NCBI RefSeq assembly: GCF_036013525.1
Contig: NZ_CP107853.1
Span: 1,984,001 to 2,048,000, forward strand
Direction: 5' to 3'
Length of the DNA: 64,000 bases
DNA from: Nonomuraea sp. NBC_00507
GTDB lineage: Bacteria > Actinomycetota > Actinomycetes > Streptosporangiales > Streptosporangiaceae
The notes under the pieces were generated by a model. That model had not been told where the DNA came from and searched no databases. It was given only the letters and a program-made list of their open reading frames with translations. Made by a program: the position numbers and the translations under genes. Below are positions 10,253 to 18,989 of this stretch, in pieces. The number at the start of each line of letters is the position of its first letter. The stretch's first letter is position 1.

Positions 10253-11415
10253 TGGAAGGTCACGTCCAGGAAGCGCGGCCGGTAGATGGACACGTCGCGG
10301 TAGTGGTCGGTGTTCACGAAGCTGTTGACGTTGTACGAGACCACCAGCCCGCCGCCCGCGATCTCGGGGTGGGCGTGGGCGTTGTAGGTGAAGATGTTTC
10401 CGTTGGTCTCGGGGGTCGTGTAGACGTGCTGCTTGCCGGTGAACGGCCCGAAGGGCGAGCACGAAGCGTAGGCCACGATGTTGGCGCTCAGTACCTCGGT
10501 CGTGTCATGGGTGATCAGGACATATCCGGATCCGACCTTGCTAACGCTGTATTCGTTCGCCACGCCGCTCATGATCCGCGCCGAGTCGGCCTCGTTGGGC
10601 GACCAGGTGCCGTCGGCCTTGAGGTACTCCCAGGCGCCCCGGAGGCTCTGGCCCTTGACGCGGGCGATGTGCATGTATTTGGGCGAGCCGAAGTCCTCCA
10701 CACCGTAGATGTAGGTGTATCCGCCGTCCTTGAGTATTCCTGAGGCCCAGGCCACACCGTGCCCGGACGGCAGGTCGTGCACGCTGATCGGCCGGTTGAG
10801 CCGTCCCGGGGCGAACGTGGCGACCACGTTCCGGTGCCAGCGCCAGTCCCACGCGCCGGTGCCGTAGCGCTCGTACTCCTGGTAGGTGACCTCCACGACC
10901 CCGCCGGCGAGCGTCGCGTCGCCCGCCCAGTACCAGTGGTTCTTGTCGCGGGGCGGCATCACGGCGGTGGGCTTGGCGGCGGTGCCGTCGTGGATCGTGG
11001 ACAGCCTGCCGTTGCGCTCGACGGCGAAGGAGTTGTTCAGGAAGACCGTGGTGCCGCCCTCCTCGACCACGGGCGGGCGCGAGCCGTCGGGGTTGACCTG
11101 GCCGAGGAAGGTGTCGGAGAAGATCCAGAGCTCCTTGCCGTTCGGCATCCTGAGTGAGTAGGTGCCGTCGGCGCCCGTCCAGTCGTCCAGCCGGCTGTTG
11201 TCGTTGCCGTAGGCGGTGAACAGGCTGGTTAAACGCGCGTTCGTGGTCGTGCCCCGGACGGTCGGGGCACAGGGGGAGGCGGCGGTGACCTGTTGTTGTT
11301 GCGGTGCGACGCTCGGCACCGGTTTGGGAGGGGCGGCCCACGCGTGCTGCGGCACGGTCGTGAGAGCGATGAACGCGATGGCCAGGGGGGCGAGGGCATT
11401 GCGGAATCGGGTCAT
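10249..11415 (-). CDS. Secreted DUF4185/DUF5005-like beta-propeller protein
   Basis: 388 residues with a signal peptide (MTRFRNALAP, hydrophobic core, likely cleavage after HAWA). The mature part has the pattern DDWTGADGTYSLRMPNG, ELWIFSDTFLG and repeated blade-like strands typical of DUF4185/DUF5005 proteins, which look like five-bladed propellers related to glycosidases. ATG 11415 has GGAAC just upstream and begins the signal peptide; an earlier in-frame ATG would add 15 residues. It is the first gene of the coupled operon with the epimerase-like and SDR genes, suggesting that an external polysaccharide or glycoside is cleaved before internal oxidation. Confidence 0.82.
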   Translation of the reverse strand: MTRFRNALAPLAIAFIALTTVPQHAWAAPPKPVPSVAPQQQQVTAASPCAPTVRGTTTNARLTSLFTAYGNDNSRLDDWTGADGTYSLRMPNGKELWIFSDTFLGQVNPDGSRPPVVEEGGTTVFLNNSFAVERNGRLSTIHDGTAAKPTAVMPPRDKNHWYWAGDATLAGGVVEVTYQEYERYGTGAWDWRWHRNVVATFAPGRLNRPISVHDLPSGHGVAWASGILKDGGYTYIYGVEDFGSPKYMHIARVKGQSLRGAWEYLKADGTWSPNEADSARIMSGVANEYSVSKVGSGYVLITHDTTEVLSANIVAYASCSPFGPFTGKQHVYTTPETNGNIFTYNAHAHPEIAGGGLVVSYNVNSFVNTDHYRDVSIYRPRFLDVTFQ

Positions 11416-11452
11416 CACTTGTTCCTTGGGGGAGGGGTGATTCCCTACAGTT

Positions 11453-11479
11453 CTAGTCATTAGATCACTTAGTGTCTAG
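11453..11479. promoter_or_regulatory. Imperfect inverted repeat in the divergent DUF4185-like/ABC-F region
   Basis: The 27-bp segment begins CTAGTCA and ends TGTCTAG, 6 of 7 positions symmetrical, and lies 38 bases upstream of the secreted-protein start. Size and placement fit an operator for a GntR- or LacI-like repressor of the sugar operon, but no such regulator gene is adjacent. Confidence 0.3.
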
Positions 11480-11546
11480 GCGTCGCGCCGGACTGCCTGT
11501 CGAAAATGTGGTGCCTGGATCGGAGCGCGGCAGCTAACCTGCCGGG

Positions 11547-13157
11547 ATGGGCCACGTCGAAGTAGGACATTTGACATACGTGCTGCCCGACGGTCGGCCT
11601 CTGCTCAACGACGTCTCCTTCCGGATCGGTGACGGTGTCAAGGCGGCGCTCGTCGGGCCCAACGGCGCGGGCAAGACCACGCTTCTGCGGCTGATCGCCG
11701 GTGACCTGCAGCCGGTCGACGGCAGCGTCGCGAGCTCCGGCGGGCTGGGCGTGATGCGGCAGTTCATCGGCAGCGTGCGCGACGGCAGCAGCCTCCGGGA
11801 CCTGCTGCTCGGCGTCGCGCCGACCGCGGTGCGGAAGGCCGCCGAGCGGCTCGACGAGGCCGAGTTGATGATGATGGAGCGCGACGACGAGAAGACGCAG
11901 ATGCGCTACGCGCAGGCCATCGCCGACTACACCGACGCGGGCGGCTACGAGATCGAGGTGTTGTGGGACACCTGTACGGTGGCCGCGCTCGGCGTGCCGT
12001 ACGAAAGGGTGAAATATCGGGAGGTGTCGACGCTGTCGGGTGGGGAGCAGAAGCGGCTCGTCCTCGAGGCGCTGCTCCGCGGCCCCGACCAGACCCTGCT
12101 GCTCGACGAGCCCGACAACTACCTCGACGTGCCCGGCAAGGAGTGGCTGGAGCAGCAGCTCCGGGAGACGCCCAAGACGGTGGTGCTGGTCAGCCACGAC
12201 CGCCAGCTGCTCGCCAACGCCGCCGACCGGATCGTCACCGTCGAGTCCGGAAACATCTGGGTCCACGGCGGCGGCTTCGCCACCTACGCCGAGGCCCGCA
12301 AGGCCCGCAACGAGCGGCTCGACGAGCTGCGCAGACGCTGGGACGAGGAGCACGCCAAGCTCAAGGCCCTGGTCAACATGCTCAAGAACAAGGCCAGATA
12401 CAACGACGGCATGGCCGCCGCCTACCACGCCGCCCAGACCCGGCTGCGGAAGTTCGAGGAGGCGGGCCCGCCCGAGGTGGCGCCGAGCGAGCAGAACATC
12501 AAGATGCGGCTCAGAGGTGGCCGCACCGGCAAACGTGCGGTCATCTGCGAGCAGCTGGAGCTCACCGGCCTGATGCGGCCGTTCGACCTGGAGATCTGGT
12601 ACGGCGAACGCGTCGCGGTGCTCGGCTCCAACGGCTCGGGCAAGTCCCACTTCCTGCGCCTGCTGGCGGGGGAGCCGGTCGACCACCAGGGCGCGGGCAG
12701 GTTGGGCGCCCGCGTGGTGCCAGGGCATTTCGCCCAGACCCACGCCAGACCCGAGCTGATCGGCCGCACGCCGGTCGAGATCGTCATGGCCGAGCACGCC
12801 AAGCTGAAGAACGAGGCCATGAAGGCATTGGCCCGCTACGAGCTGGCCGGCCGGGTCGCCGAGCAGCGGTTCGAGACGCTGTCCGGCGGGCAGCAGGCGC
12901 GGCTGCAGATCCTCCTGCTCGAGCTGTCCGGGGCCACGCTGCTGCTGCTGGACGAGCCGACCGACAACCTCGACCTGGCCAGCGCCGAGGCGCTCCAGGC
13001 CGGGCTCGACGCGTTCGACGGCACGGTGCTGGCGGTCACCCACGACCGATGGTTCGCCGCCGACTTCGACCGGTTCCTGATCTTCGGCTCGGACGGCACG
13101 GTCTACGAGTCGGCCGAGCCGATCTGGGACGAGGCCAGGGTCGTGCGGCCCCGTTAA
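11547..13157 (+). CDS. ABC-F family ATP-binding protein
   Basis: 536 residues with two ABC domains and no membrane segment, the ABC-F layout. First domain: Walker A GPNGAGKTT near 37, signature LSGGEQ near 160, Walker B LLLDEPDNYLD. Second domain: GSNGSGKS near 359, LSGGQQ near 444, LLLDEPTDNLD. The linker between them is Arg/Lys/Glu-rich and includes the helical hairpin that in the family reaches the ribosomal peptidyl-transferase centre. ABC-F proteins act in translation (Ettla-like) or in antibiotic resistance by ribosome protection; this sequence alone does not decide which. It stands alone between divergent and unrelated genes. Confidence 0.93.
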   Translation: MGHVEVGHLTYVLPDGRPLLNDVSFRIGDGVKAALVGPNGAGKTTLLRLIAGDLQPVDGSVASSGGLGVMRQFIGSVRDGSSLRDLLLGVAPTAVRKAAERLDEAELMMMERDDEKTQMRYAQAIADYTDAGGYEIEVLWDTCTVAALGVPYERVKYREVSTLSGGEQKRLVLEALLRGPDQTLLLDEPDNYLDVPGKEWLEQQLRETPKTVVLVSHDRQLLANAADRIVTVESGNIWVHGGGFATYAEARKARNERLDELRRRWDEEHAKLKALVNMLKNKARYNDGMAAAYHAAQTRLRKFEEAGPPEVAPSEQNIKMRLRGGRTGKRAVICEQLELTGLMRPFDLEIWYGERVAVLGSNGSGKSHFLRLLAGEPVDHQGAGRLGARVVPGHFAQTHARPELIGRTPVEIVMAEHAKLKNEAMKALARYELAGRVAEQRFETLSGGQQARLQILLLELSGATLLLLDEPTDNLDLASAEALQAGLDAFDGTVLAVTHDRWFAADFDRFLIFGSDGTVYESAEPIWDEARVVRPR

Positions 13158-13221
13158 AGAGTTGGTACGGCTGGCGCGTGTCCTCTGCCAGCCGTGCCCA
13201 TGCTCGGGTTATCACGGCAAA

Positions 13222-14031
13222 GTGATCCCGCACAGTCGAACCGTCAGCGTACTCGCACTCGGGGCACTCGGGGCGATCTGCCTCGCAGGGTGCTCGAGCG
13301 AGGAACGGCCCGTACAACAACTCAAGCCTCTCGCACTCAAGGAACAGGTCTCGAACATAGCCAAGTCCGCGGACGGCTACGCCGTCACCTGGGCCGGTGT
13401 GCTCAGCAACGCCAACCCGTGGCACTTCGGCGAGCACGTCGTGGCCACGATCGTCGGGCAGGACGCCAAGGGCACCGAGGTCGTCCGGCTGGACCAGCCG
13501 CTCGACGCCGTGCCGCCGGGTGGGTCGCTGGCCTTCACCGGGCAGGCCAGCGCCGCCGAGAAGCCGGCCAAGGTGACCATCCAATACCGTCCCGCACAAT
13601 GGCGGCCGGCGGCGCGCATCGCCTCGGCTTTCCAGCGGTTCCCTGTCACCCGTGCCCAGACATTGCGCCAGAAAGACGGCTCATACCTTATTACCGGATA
13701 TGTAGGGAATCCGTATCAGGCATCGGCCAGCAGCCTCGTCGTGAACGCGTTGTTGCGCGACAAGACGGGCAAACTGCTGGGCGGGGGCAGCACGTTCGTG
13801 GACGACGTGAAGGCCGGGAGCCCGCCGAGGTTCATCCTCACCGTGTCGGGGCTCCCGCCGCGCACGGACGTCGCCAGGACCGACATCACGGCCAGGACCT
13901 GGGGTTCGACCGGCCGTCCCTACGAGGATCTGGCGCTTGGCGGGGCCATCCCCGTGCATACGGTCAAGCCCAAGAGCGAGCCGTTCGAGGTGGACCGGAG
14001 CACGCAAGTCGCATCGGTCCATAAGCAGTGA
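13222..14031 (+). CDS. Lipoprotein of unknown function
   Basis: 269 residues from the GTG at 13222. The N-terminus (VIPHSRTVSVLALGALGAICLAGC) is a lipoprotein signal with lipobox LAGC, so the protein is tethered to the outer face of the membrane. The mature part has two similar beta-rich halves (VTWAGVLSNANPWHFGEHVVATIV and YLITGYVGNPYQASASSLVVNALL), which look like duplicated Ig-like modules. I recognise no named family. A GTG further upstream at 13162 would give an N-terminus unlike a signal peptide. Confidence 0.75.
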   Translation: MIPHSRTVSVLALGALGAICLAGCSSEERPVQQLKPLALKEQVSNIAKSADGYAVTWAGVLSNANPWHFGEHVVATIVGQDAKGTEVVRLDQPLDAVPPGGSLAFTGQASAAEKPAKVTIQYRPAQWRPAARIASAFQRFPVTRAQTLRQKDGSYLITGYVGNPYQASASSLVVNALLRDKTGKLLGGGSTFVDDVKAGSPPRFILTVSGLPPRTDVARTDITARTWGSTGRPYEDLALGGAIPVHTVKPKSEPFEVDRSTQVASVHKQ

Positions 14032-14142
14032 TTTGCCGCATAAAGTCCGAAAAATCGGATGAGCTAATCACGCGAAATTCACATGTGCCAGCAGTGCCAA
14101 ATCGGTGGAACTACTAGTTACGAATCCATTACATTCGGTCAC

Positions 14143-15681
14143 ATGACCGACCGCGCCCTGGTGGATGCGCTCCGCGCCCGCCATCCCGGCGCCCCCGCCG
14201 CGCTCTATGACGCGTACGCGGAGGACGTCTACCGCTACTGCTGGTCCCTTCTGCTCAGTGCCGACAGCGCACAGGTGGCGCTCCGCGACACGTTGATCGC
14301 CGCCGAGGCGCACGCGAGCGCGCTGACCGACCCCGACCGGCTGCGCGCCTGGCTGTATGCGCTGGCCCGGGGCGAATGCCTGCGCCGCCGCGCGGCCGCG
14401 CCGCCGGGCGCCGCCGAGGCACTGGCCGAGGCGCCCCCGCTGGACGACCCCGCCGACGCCGACCTTCGGGTCATGGCGTGGAACGCGGTCCAGGGCCTGC
14501 CCGTCGCCGACCGGGAGATCCTGGAGCTGTCGATCAGGCACGAGCTGCCCGACCCCGAGCTGGCCCAGGTGCTCGCCGTCCCGGTACGCCAGGTGGAGGA
14601 GGCCATGGCGACCGCCCGCGACCACCTGCGTGACGCCATCACCGCCGAAATCCTGGCCAGGAAGGGCCCGTACGACTGCCCGCGGCGGGCCGCCATCCTG
14701 TCCGGCTTCTCCGGCGAGCTCACGGCGGGCATGCGAGAGCGCCTGGTCAGGCACCTCTCGCAGTGCGACATCTGCGCGCCGCACCGCGGCCGGCAGGTCT
14801 CGGCGACCAAGGTCTTCGAGCTGCTGCCGCGCACGTCGCTGCCCGATGCGTTGCGCATCAGGGTGATGAGCTCCTTCGTCGACCCCGAGCTGCTGCCCTA
14901 CCGCCGCTACGTCGCCAGGCGTACGGGCGCGCTGGGCGCGGCCGGGTTTCCCCTCCCCGCGGCCAAGAGCGTTCGAAGGTGGCCTCAGGCGCTGGCGAGC
15001 GCGCTGGCGGCGGTCGCGGCCGTGGTGGCGATAGCGGTGATCTTCCAGGTGATGGGCAGGGACGGCGTGGGCCTGTCAGGGGGCGCGACGGCCGCGGCCC
15101 CGGCGACGGGGGAGCCGCCCGAGATCCGGGTGCCGCGGCAGAGTGAGCCCCAGAACGTGCCGATGACTGTGGAACCCGTGGTCAATCCCACGACCACGCA
15201 GCCCGTCCAGCCGCCCGGCTCGTCACCTCAGGGCACCTCATGGCGCCCGCCGCCCATCTCCGCGTCCGAGCCCGCGCCGCCGTCGGCCGGCCCTCCGGTG
15301 CGGACTCCGCCACAGCAGCAGCCAGGGCAGCCGCCACAGCAGCAACCAGGAGGGCCGCCCACGTGGCGACCGCCGGCAGGCCCACCGCCCGGCACCCACC
15401 CTGGCGGGCACGGTCCCCGGCCACACCCGGGCAAGCCCCGCCCCTGCACCCGCACCTCGTGCCCAACCCACACTCCAACGTCGACCCCGACCGCCACGTC
15501 GACCCCGACCGCCACGTCGACCCCGACCGCCACGTCGACCCCGACCGCCACGCCGACTCCGACCAAGACGCCGACGCATCAGAGCTCAGCCCCGACGCCG
15601 ACGGCGACACCGACCACCACGCCGGCGGAAACGACCACCCCCACGCCCGCCGGCGAGCACACGCCTGCCGAGAACGGCTGA
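14143..15681 (+). CDS. Membrane-tethered sigma-70/ECF-like factor with zinc-binding motif and Pro/Thr-rich tail
   Basis: 512 residues. Residues about 1-90 resemble sigma region 2 (ALYDAYAEDVYRYCWSLL) and 110-170 resemble region 4 (GLPVADREILELSI, then an HTH ending VRQVEEAMATARDHL). A His-x3-Cys-x2-Cys motif (HLSQCDIC, about 204-211) matches the ZAS motif of zinc-binding anti-sigma factors. One membrane helix follows at about 282-302, then about 200 residues rich in Pro, Thr, Ser and Gln that should lie outside. Sigma and anti-sigma-like parts in one chain recall ECF groups with C-terminal extensions such as ECF52/53. Region 2 looks divergent. Target promoters are unknown. Confidence 0.82.
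   Translation: MTDRALVDALRARHPGAPAALYDAYAEDVYRYCWSLLLSADSAQVALRDTLIAAEAHASALTDPDRLRAWLYALARGECLRRRAAAPPGAAEALAEAPPLDDPADADLRVMAWNAVQGLPVADREILELSIRHELPDPELAQVLAVPVRQVEEAMATARDHLRDAITAEILARKGPYDCPRRAAILSGFSGELTAGMRERLVRHLSQCDICAPHRGRQVSATKVFELLPRTSLPDALRIRVMSSFVDPELLPYRRYVARRTGALGAAGFPLPAAKSVRRWPQALASALAAVAAVVAIAVIFQVMGRDGVGLSGGATAAAPATGEPPEIRVPRQSEPQNVPMTVEPVVNPTTTQPVQPPGSSPQGTSWRPPPISASEPAPPSAGPPVRTPPQQQPGQPPQQQPGGPPTWRPPAGPPPGTHPGGHGPRPHPGKPRPCTRTSCPTHTPTSTPTATSTPTATSTPTATSTPTATPTPTKTPTHQSSAPTPTATPTTTPAETTTPTPAGEHTPAENG
15481..15552 (+). repeat. Four exact tandem copies of an 18-bp unit coding for STPTAT
   Basis: Units start at 15481, 15499, 15517 and 15535 (tcgaccccgaccgccacg). Identical synonymous bases show recent duplication or homogenisation. 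The repeat lies in the external Pro/Thr-rich tail of the sigma-like protein, and copy number may vary between strains. Confidence 0.95.
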
Positions 15682-15813
15682 GCCCGTCCCCGGTCATCAC
15701 CAAGAGCACGCCATGAAGAGCAGCGGATCCCCTCCACTCCGCCGACGTCACGTTACGTGAGCGCTCCAGCGGGAACTGTGTGCATAAAGTAACCACTGTG
15801 GTCTGGGGGACCT

Positions 15814-16911
15814 ATGCGCACGTTCCGGGCAGGGCTGCTGGCGTGCTGCCTGTTCGTCGCGCTCTGCCCGCCGGTCCACGCCGAGCCCGCGCCATCCGGG
15901 CGTGACGTGGCGAAGGCCCGCGAAGCCGTACGAGAACGGTCGAACGACCTGGCGGCGGCGAGCGCGAAGCTGGCCACAGCGCAGTCGCGGCTCGCGCGGT
16001 TGACGGCCGAGGTGGAGCGGCTGGTCGAGGCGTACAACGGGGAGATGGTGCGGCTGCGGAACGCCGAGCAGGCCGCCTCGGAGGCCCAGGCCCGGCTGGC
16101 GACGGCCGACGCCGAGGTCGAACGGGCCAGGCAGGACGTCGCGCTGCTGGCGACGCAGACGTACGGGGGATGGGCAACGCTGGAGCCGATCATCGGCATG
16201 ATCGTCGACCAGGGCGGCGCCGATGGCCGTCTGCACCGGGCAGGCGTGCTCGGGCAGCTCAGTGGCGAGCGGGCGGCGATCCTGGCCCGGTTGCGCGACG
16301 CGCAAGTGGTGGCCGCCATCCTACGCACTGAGGCGGTGAACGCCCGGGCCGCGCAGCAGGCCGCCGCCGAGAGCGCTCGACAGGCGAAGATCGCCGCCGA
16401 GGCGGCCGTGGCAGGTCAGCGGCGCGAGACGCGGGTGTTGCAGGCCCGTGAGCACCGCCTGCAACAGCGGGTCGACGCGGCACGGTCCCGCGCCGAGCTG
16501 CTGGCCAGACGCCGGGAGGCGGCCAAGCTGGTCTCCGGCGGCTCGGCCTTCGGCGACGCGGCGGCCAACTGGGCGCTCACCCAGCTGGGGAAGCCGTACG
16601 TGTGGGCGGCCGACGGCCCGGACACCTACGACTGCTCAGGACTGACCATGCGGGCCTGGGAACGCGCCGGAGTGCGGCTCGACCACTGGACCGGCACCCA
16701 GTGGACGTCGGGCCCGCACGTGCCGCTGGACCAGCTGCGCCGCGGGGACCTGCTGTTCTTCGCGTACAACACCGGCGACCCCGCCACCATCCACCACGTC
16801 GGGATCTACGTGGGCCGCGGCCTGATGGTGCACGCGCCGCAGACCGGTGACGTGGTGCGGGTCGCCTCGATCTGGCGCGGGGACCTCGTGGGCGCCACCA
16901 GGCCCCGCTGA
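15814..16911 (+). CDS. Secreted NlpC/P60 peptidoglycan endopeptidase with coiled coil
   Basis: 365 residues. A signal peptide (MRTFRAGLLACCLFVALC, cleavage likely after VHA) is followed by a long Ala/Arg/Glu-rich coiled coil (about 30-235) and a C-terminal NlpC/P60 domain. The catalytic Cys is in TYDCSGL near 273 and the His in HHVGIYVG, with HAP following. The RipA-like layout (coiled-coil regulator plus hydrolase) suggests cleavage of peptide stems during cell separation or growth. It ends 4 bases before the convergent ppa stop. A second paralogue lies at 44127-45170, but this copy has no visible ydaO riboswitch upstream. Confidence 0.93.
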   Translation: MRTFRAGLLACCLFVALCPPVHAEPAPSGRDVAKAREAVRERSNDLAAASAKLATAQSRLARLTAEVERLVEAYNGEMVRLRNAEQAASEAQARLATADAEVERARQDVALLATQTYGGWATLEPIIGMIVDQGGADGRLHRAGVLGQLSGERAAILARLRDAQVVAAILRTEAVNARAAQQAAAESARQAKIAAEAAVAGQRRETRVLQAREHRLQQRVDAARSRAELLARRREAAKLVSGGSAFGDAAANWALTQLGKPYVWAADGPDTYDCSGLTMRAWERAGVRLDHWTGTQWTSGPHVPLDQLRRGDLLFFAYNTGDPATIHHVGIYVGRGLMVHAPQTGDVVRVASIWRGDLVGATRPR

Positions 16912-16915
16912 AGGA

Positions 16916-17410
16916 TCAGTGATGGTGGCCGGCGTCCTTGGCGCGCTGGAAGGAGCGCTCGATCTCGGCCTCGGCCTCGGTGCGGCCCACCCAGTTGGCG
17001 CCCTCGACGGACTTGCCGGGCTCCAGGTCCTTGTAGACCTCGAAGAAGTGCTGGATCTCCAGTCGGTCGAACTCCGACACGTGGTGGATGTCCTGGATGT
17101 GATGCATCCGCGGGTCGGTGGACGGCACGCACAGGACCTTGTCGTCGCCGCCCTTCTCGTCGGTCATCCGGAACATGCCCACCGCCCGGCACGTGATGTA
17201 GCAGCCCGGGAACGTCGGCTCCTGCAACAGCACCAGCGCGTCGAGCGGGTCGCCGTCCTCGCCGAGGGTGTGCTCGATGAAGCCGTAGTCGGCGGGGTAC
17301 TGCGTGGAGGTGAACAGGAGCCGGTCAAGCCTGATCTTCCCGGTCTCGTGGTCCACTTCGTACTTGTTCCGTTGCCCCTTGGGAATCTCAACGACAACGT
17401 CGAACTCCAC
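16916..17410 (-). CDS. ppa: Inorganic pyrophosphatase
   Basis: 164 residues, the size of bacterial family I PPases. It has [19 protein letters not shown], the signature DGDPLDALV with metal-binding Asp residues, and a C-terminal His-rich end (DAGHHH). It hydrolyses pyrophosphate in the cytoplasm and pulls biosynthetic reactions forward. The GTG at 17410 is preceded by GGAGGA at proper spacing, so the longer upstream frame is rejected. It is divergent from dacB with 85 bases between, the same arrangement as in other actinobacteria. Confidence 0.97.
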   Translation of the reverse strand: MEFDVVVEIPKGQRNKYEVDHETGKIRLDRLLFTSTQYPADYGFIEHTLGEDGDPLDALVLLQEPTFPGCYITCRAVGMFRMTDEKGGDDKVLCVPSTDPRMHHIQDIHHVSEFDRLEIQHFFEVYKDLEPGKSVEGANWVGRTEAEAEIERSFQRAKDAGHHH

Positions 17411-17495
17411 CGCGGTTCCTCCGCTCAAGCCACCCGGGTACCCCCGGTCTGGCGTTAATGTCTCGTAGGCGAACTCAAGAGAGAGGGCAGGTGAC

Positions 17496-18920
17496 GTGGC
17501 GCGGCACGACCGGTGGGTGATGCTGGCCACTCTCGCCGTGCTCCAGGCCCTGACGATCGTCACCGGTGTTTACGCGATGACCACCGACTTCAGCCTGGGC
17601 GCGCTGACGAGGCAGACTTCACCGACCGAACCGACGGCGTCCCCGCAGGAAGGGTCTCCTCCGCCCGTCCCCGTGGTCACCGCGGGACCTGTGCTGGCCC
17701 AGCTTTCGGCGAAGTCAGGAGACGGACCTCTCCCGACTAAGGGTACTTTGACGCGGCAGCTCACCAGCGCCCTGGGTGACGATGCGCTCGGCGACCGGGT
17801 CGGCGCCGTCGTGCTCGACGCGACCACCGGCGAGCAGGTCTTCGCCTCCAACGCCGACACGCCCATCACTCCCGCCTCCACCACGAAGATCGTCACGTGC
17901 GTGGCCGCGCTCGCCTCGCTCGGCCCCGACACCCGCCTGTCCACCAGGGTCGTCCAGGGCGCCAAGCCGGGCGCGATCGTCCTCGTCGGCGGCGGCGACC
18001 CGCTGCTCGCGGGCCCCTCGGCGAAGCCGTCGTACCCGAAGCAGGCGAGCCTCGCCACGCTGGCCGCCCGCACCGCCGCGACCCTCAAATCCCAGAACAT
18101 CAAGAAGGTCACCCTCACCTACGACACGTCGTTGTTCACCGGCCCCTCCACCGCTTCCGGCTGGAAGCCCGGCTACATCCCCGAAGGCAACGTGGCACCG
18201 GTCTACGCGCTCGCCATGGACGAGGGCCGCCGGCACCCGCGCTACAACACACCCCGCGTCCCCGACCCGCCGGCCTACGCCGCCACGGCCTTCGCCCGGC
18301 TCCTCGCCAAGCAGGGCATCTCCGTGTCGAAGTCCGTACGCCCGGGCAAGGCCCCCGCCGGCGCCGCCGAGCTGGGCAAGGTCGACTCCGCGCCCGTCTA
18401 CGCCCTGGTCGAGCACGCGCTCACGCACAGCGACAACGACCTGTCCGAAGCCCTGGCCAGGCAGGTCGCGATCAAGGAAGGCCAGCAGGCGTCGTTCGCG
18501 GGCGGCGCCAAGGCCGTGACCGCCGTGCTCCAGCGGCTCGGCGTGACCAAGGGCGTCTCGCTCGCCGACGGCAGCGGCCTGTCCACCCACAACCGCATCA
18601 GCCCCGGCGCTCTGGCCAAGCTCATCGCCCTGGCCGGCTCCGCGGACCACCCCGGCCTGCACGCCATCGCCTCCGGCATGCCGATCGCGGGCTTCTCCGG
18701 CACGCTCGGCAACGGCCGCCGCTTCACCTCCGGCGACAGCAAGGGCGAGGTGGGCCTGGTCCGCGCCAAGACCGGCACGCTCAACCACGTCAACACGCTG
18801 GCGGGACTGGCCACGACCAAGGACGGGCGGCTGGTCACGTTCGCGTTCATGGCGGATCGCGTGCCGGTGAACGCCGAGCCCGTGCTCGACCGGCTCGCCG
18901 CCATCGTCGCTCGCTCGTAG
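17496..18920 (+). CDS. dacB: D-alanyl-D-alanine carboxypeptidase/endopeptidase, PBP4 (DacB) family
   Basis: 474 residues. An N-terminal membrane anchor or signal ([21 protein letters not shown]) precedes a Pro/Ser-rich linker and the penicillin-binding domain with SxxK in PASTTKIV, SxN in HSDNDLSE and KTG in RAKTGTLN. It trims or cleaves peptidoglycan peptides outside the membrane and is a beta-lactam target. The GTG start has GAGAGGG upstream. It opens the run dacB - zincin - tilS - hpt - ftsH. Confidence 0.94.
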   Translation: MARHDRWVMLATLAVLQALTIVTGVYAMTTDFSLGALTRQTSPTEPTASPQEGSPPPVPVVTAGPVLAQLSAKSGDGPLPTKGTLTRQLTSALGDDALGDRVGAVVLDATTGEQVFASNADTPITPASTTKIVTCVAALASLGPDTRLSTRVVQGAKPGAIVLVGGGDPLLAGPSAKPSYPKQASLATLAARTAATLKSQNIKKVTLTYDTSLFTGPSTASGWKPGYIPEGNVAPVYALAMDEGRRHPRYNTPRVPDPPAYAATAFARLLAKQGISVSKSVRPGKAPAGAAELGKVDSAPVYALVEHALTHSDNDLSEALARQVAIKEGQQASFAGGAKAVTAVLQRLGVTKGVSLADGSGLSTHNRISPGALAKLIALAGSADHPGLHAIASGMPIAGFSGTLGNGRRFTSGDSKGEVGLVRAKTGTLNHVNTLAGLATTKDGRLVTFAFMADRVPVNAEPVLDRLAAIVARS

Positions 18921-18989
18921 CGGGACGCTCCTCCTCCAGACACCGGCACTCCTTCGCAGGTTGGGTCTGCACCACGTACGGTGGACGTT

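Noticed and set aside
15682..15813. A second ydaO riboswitch before the first NlpC/P60 gene
   Set aside because: The 132-base gap lacks the CCCGAACCCGTCAGC hallmark and is too short for aptamer plus promoter.
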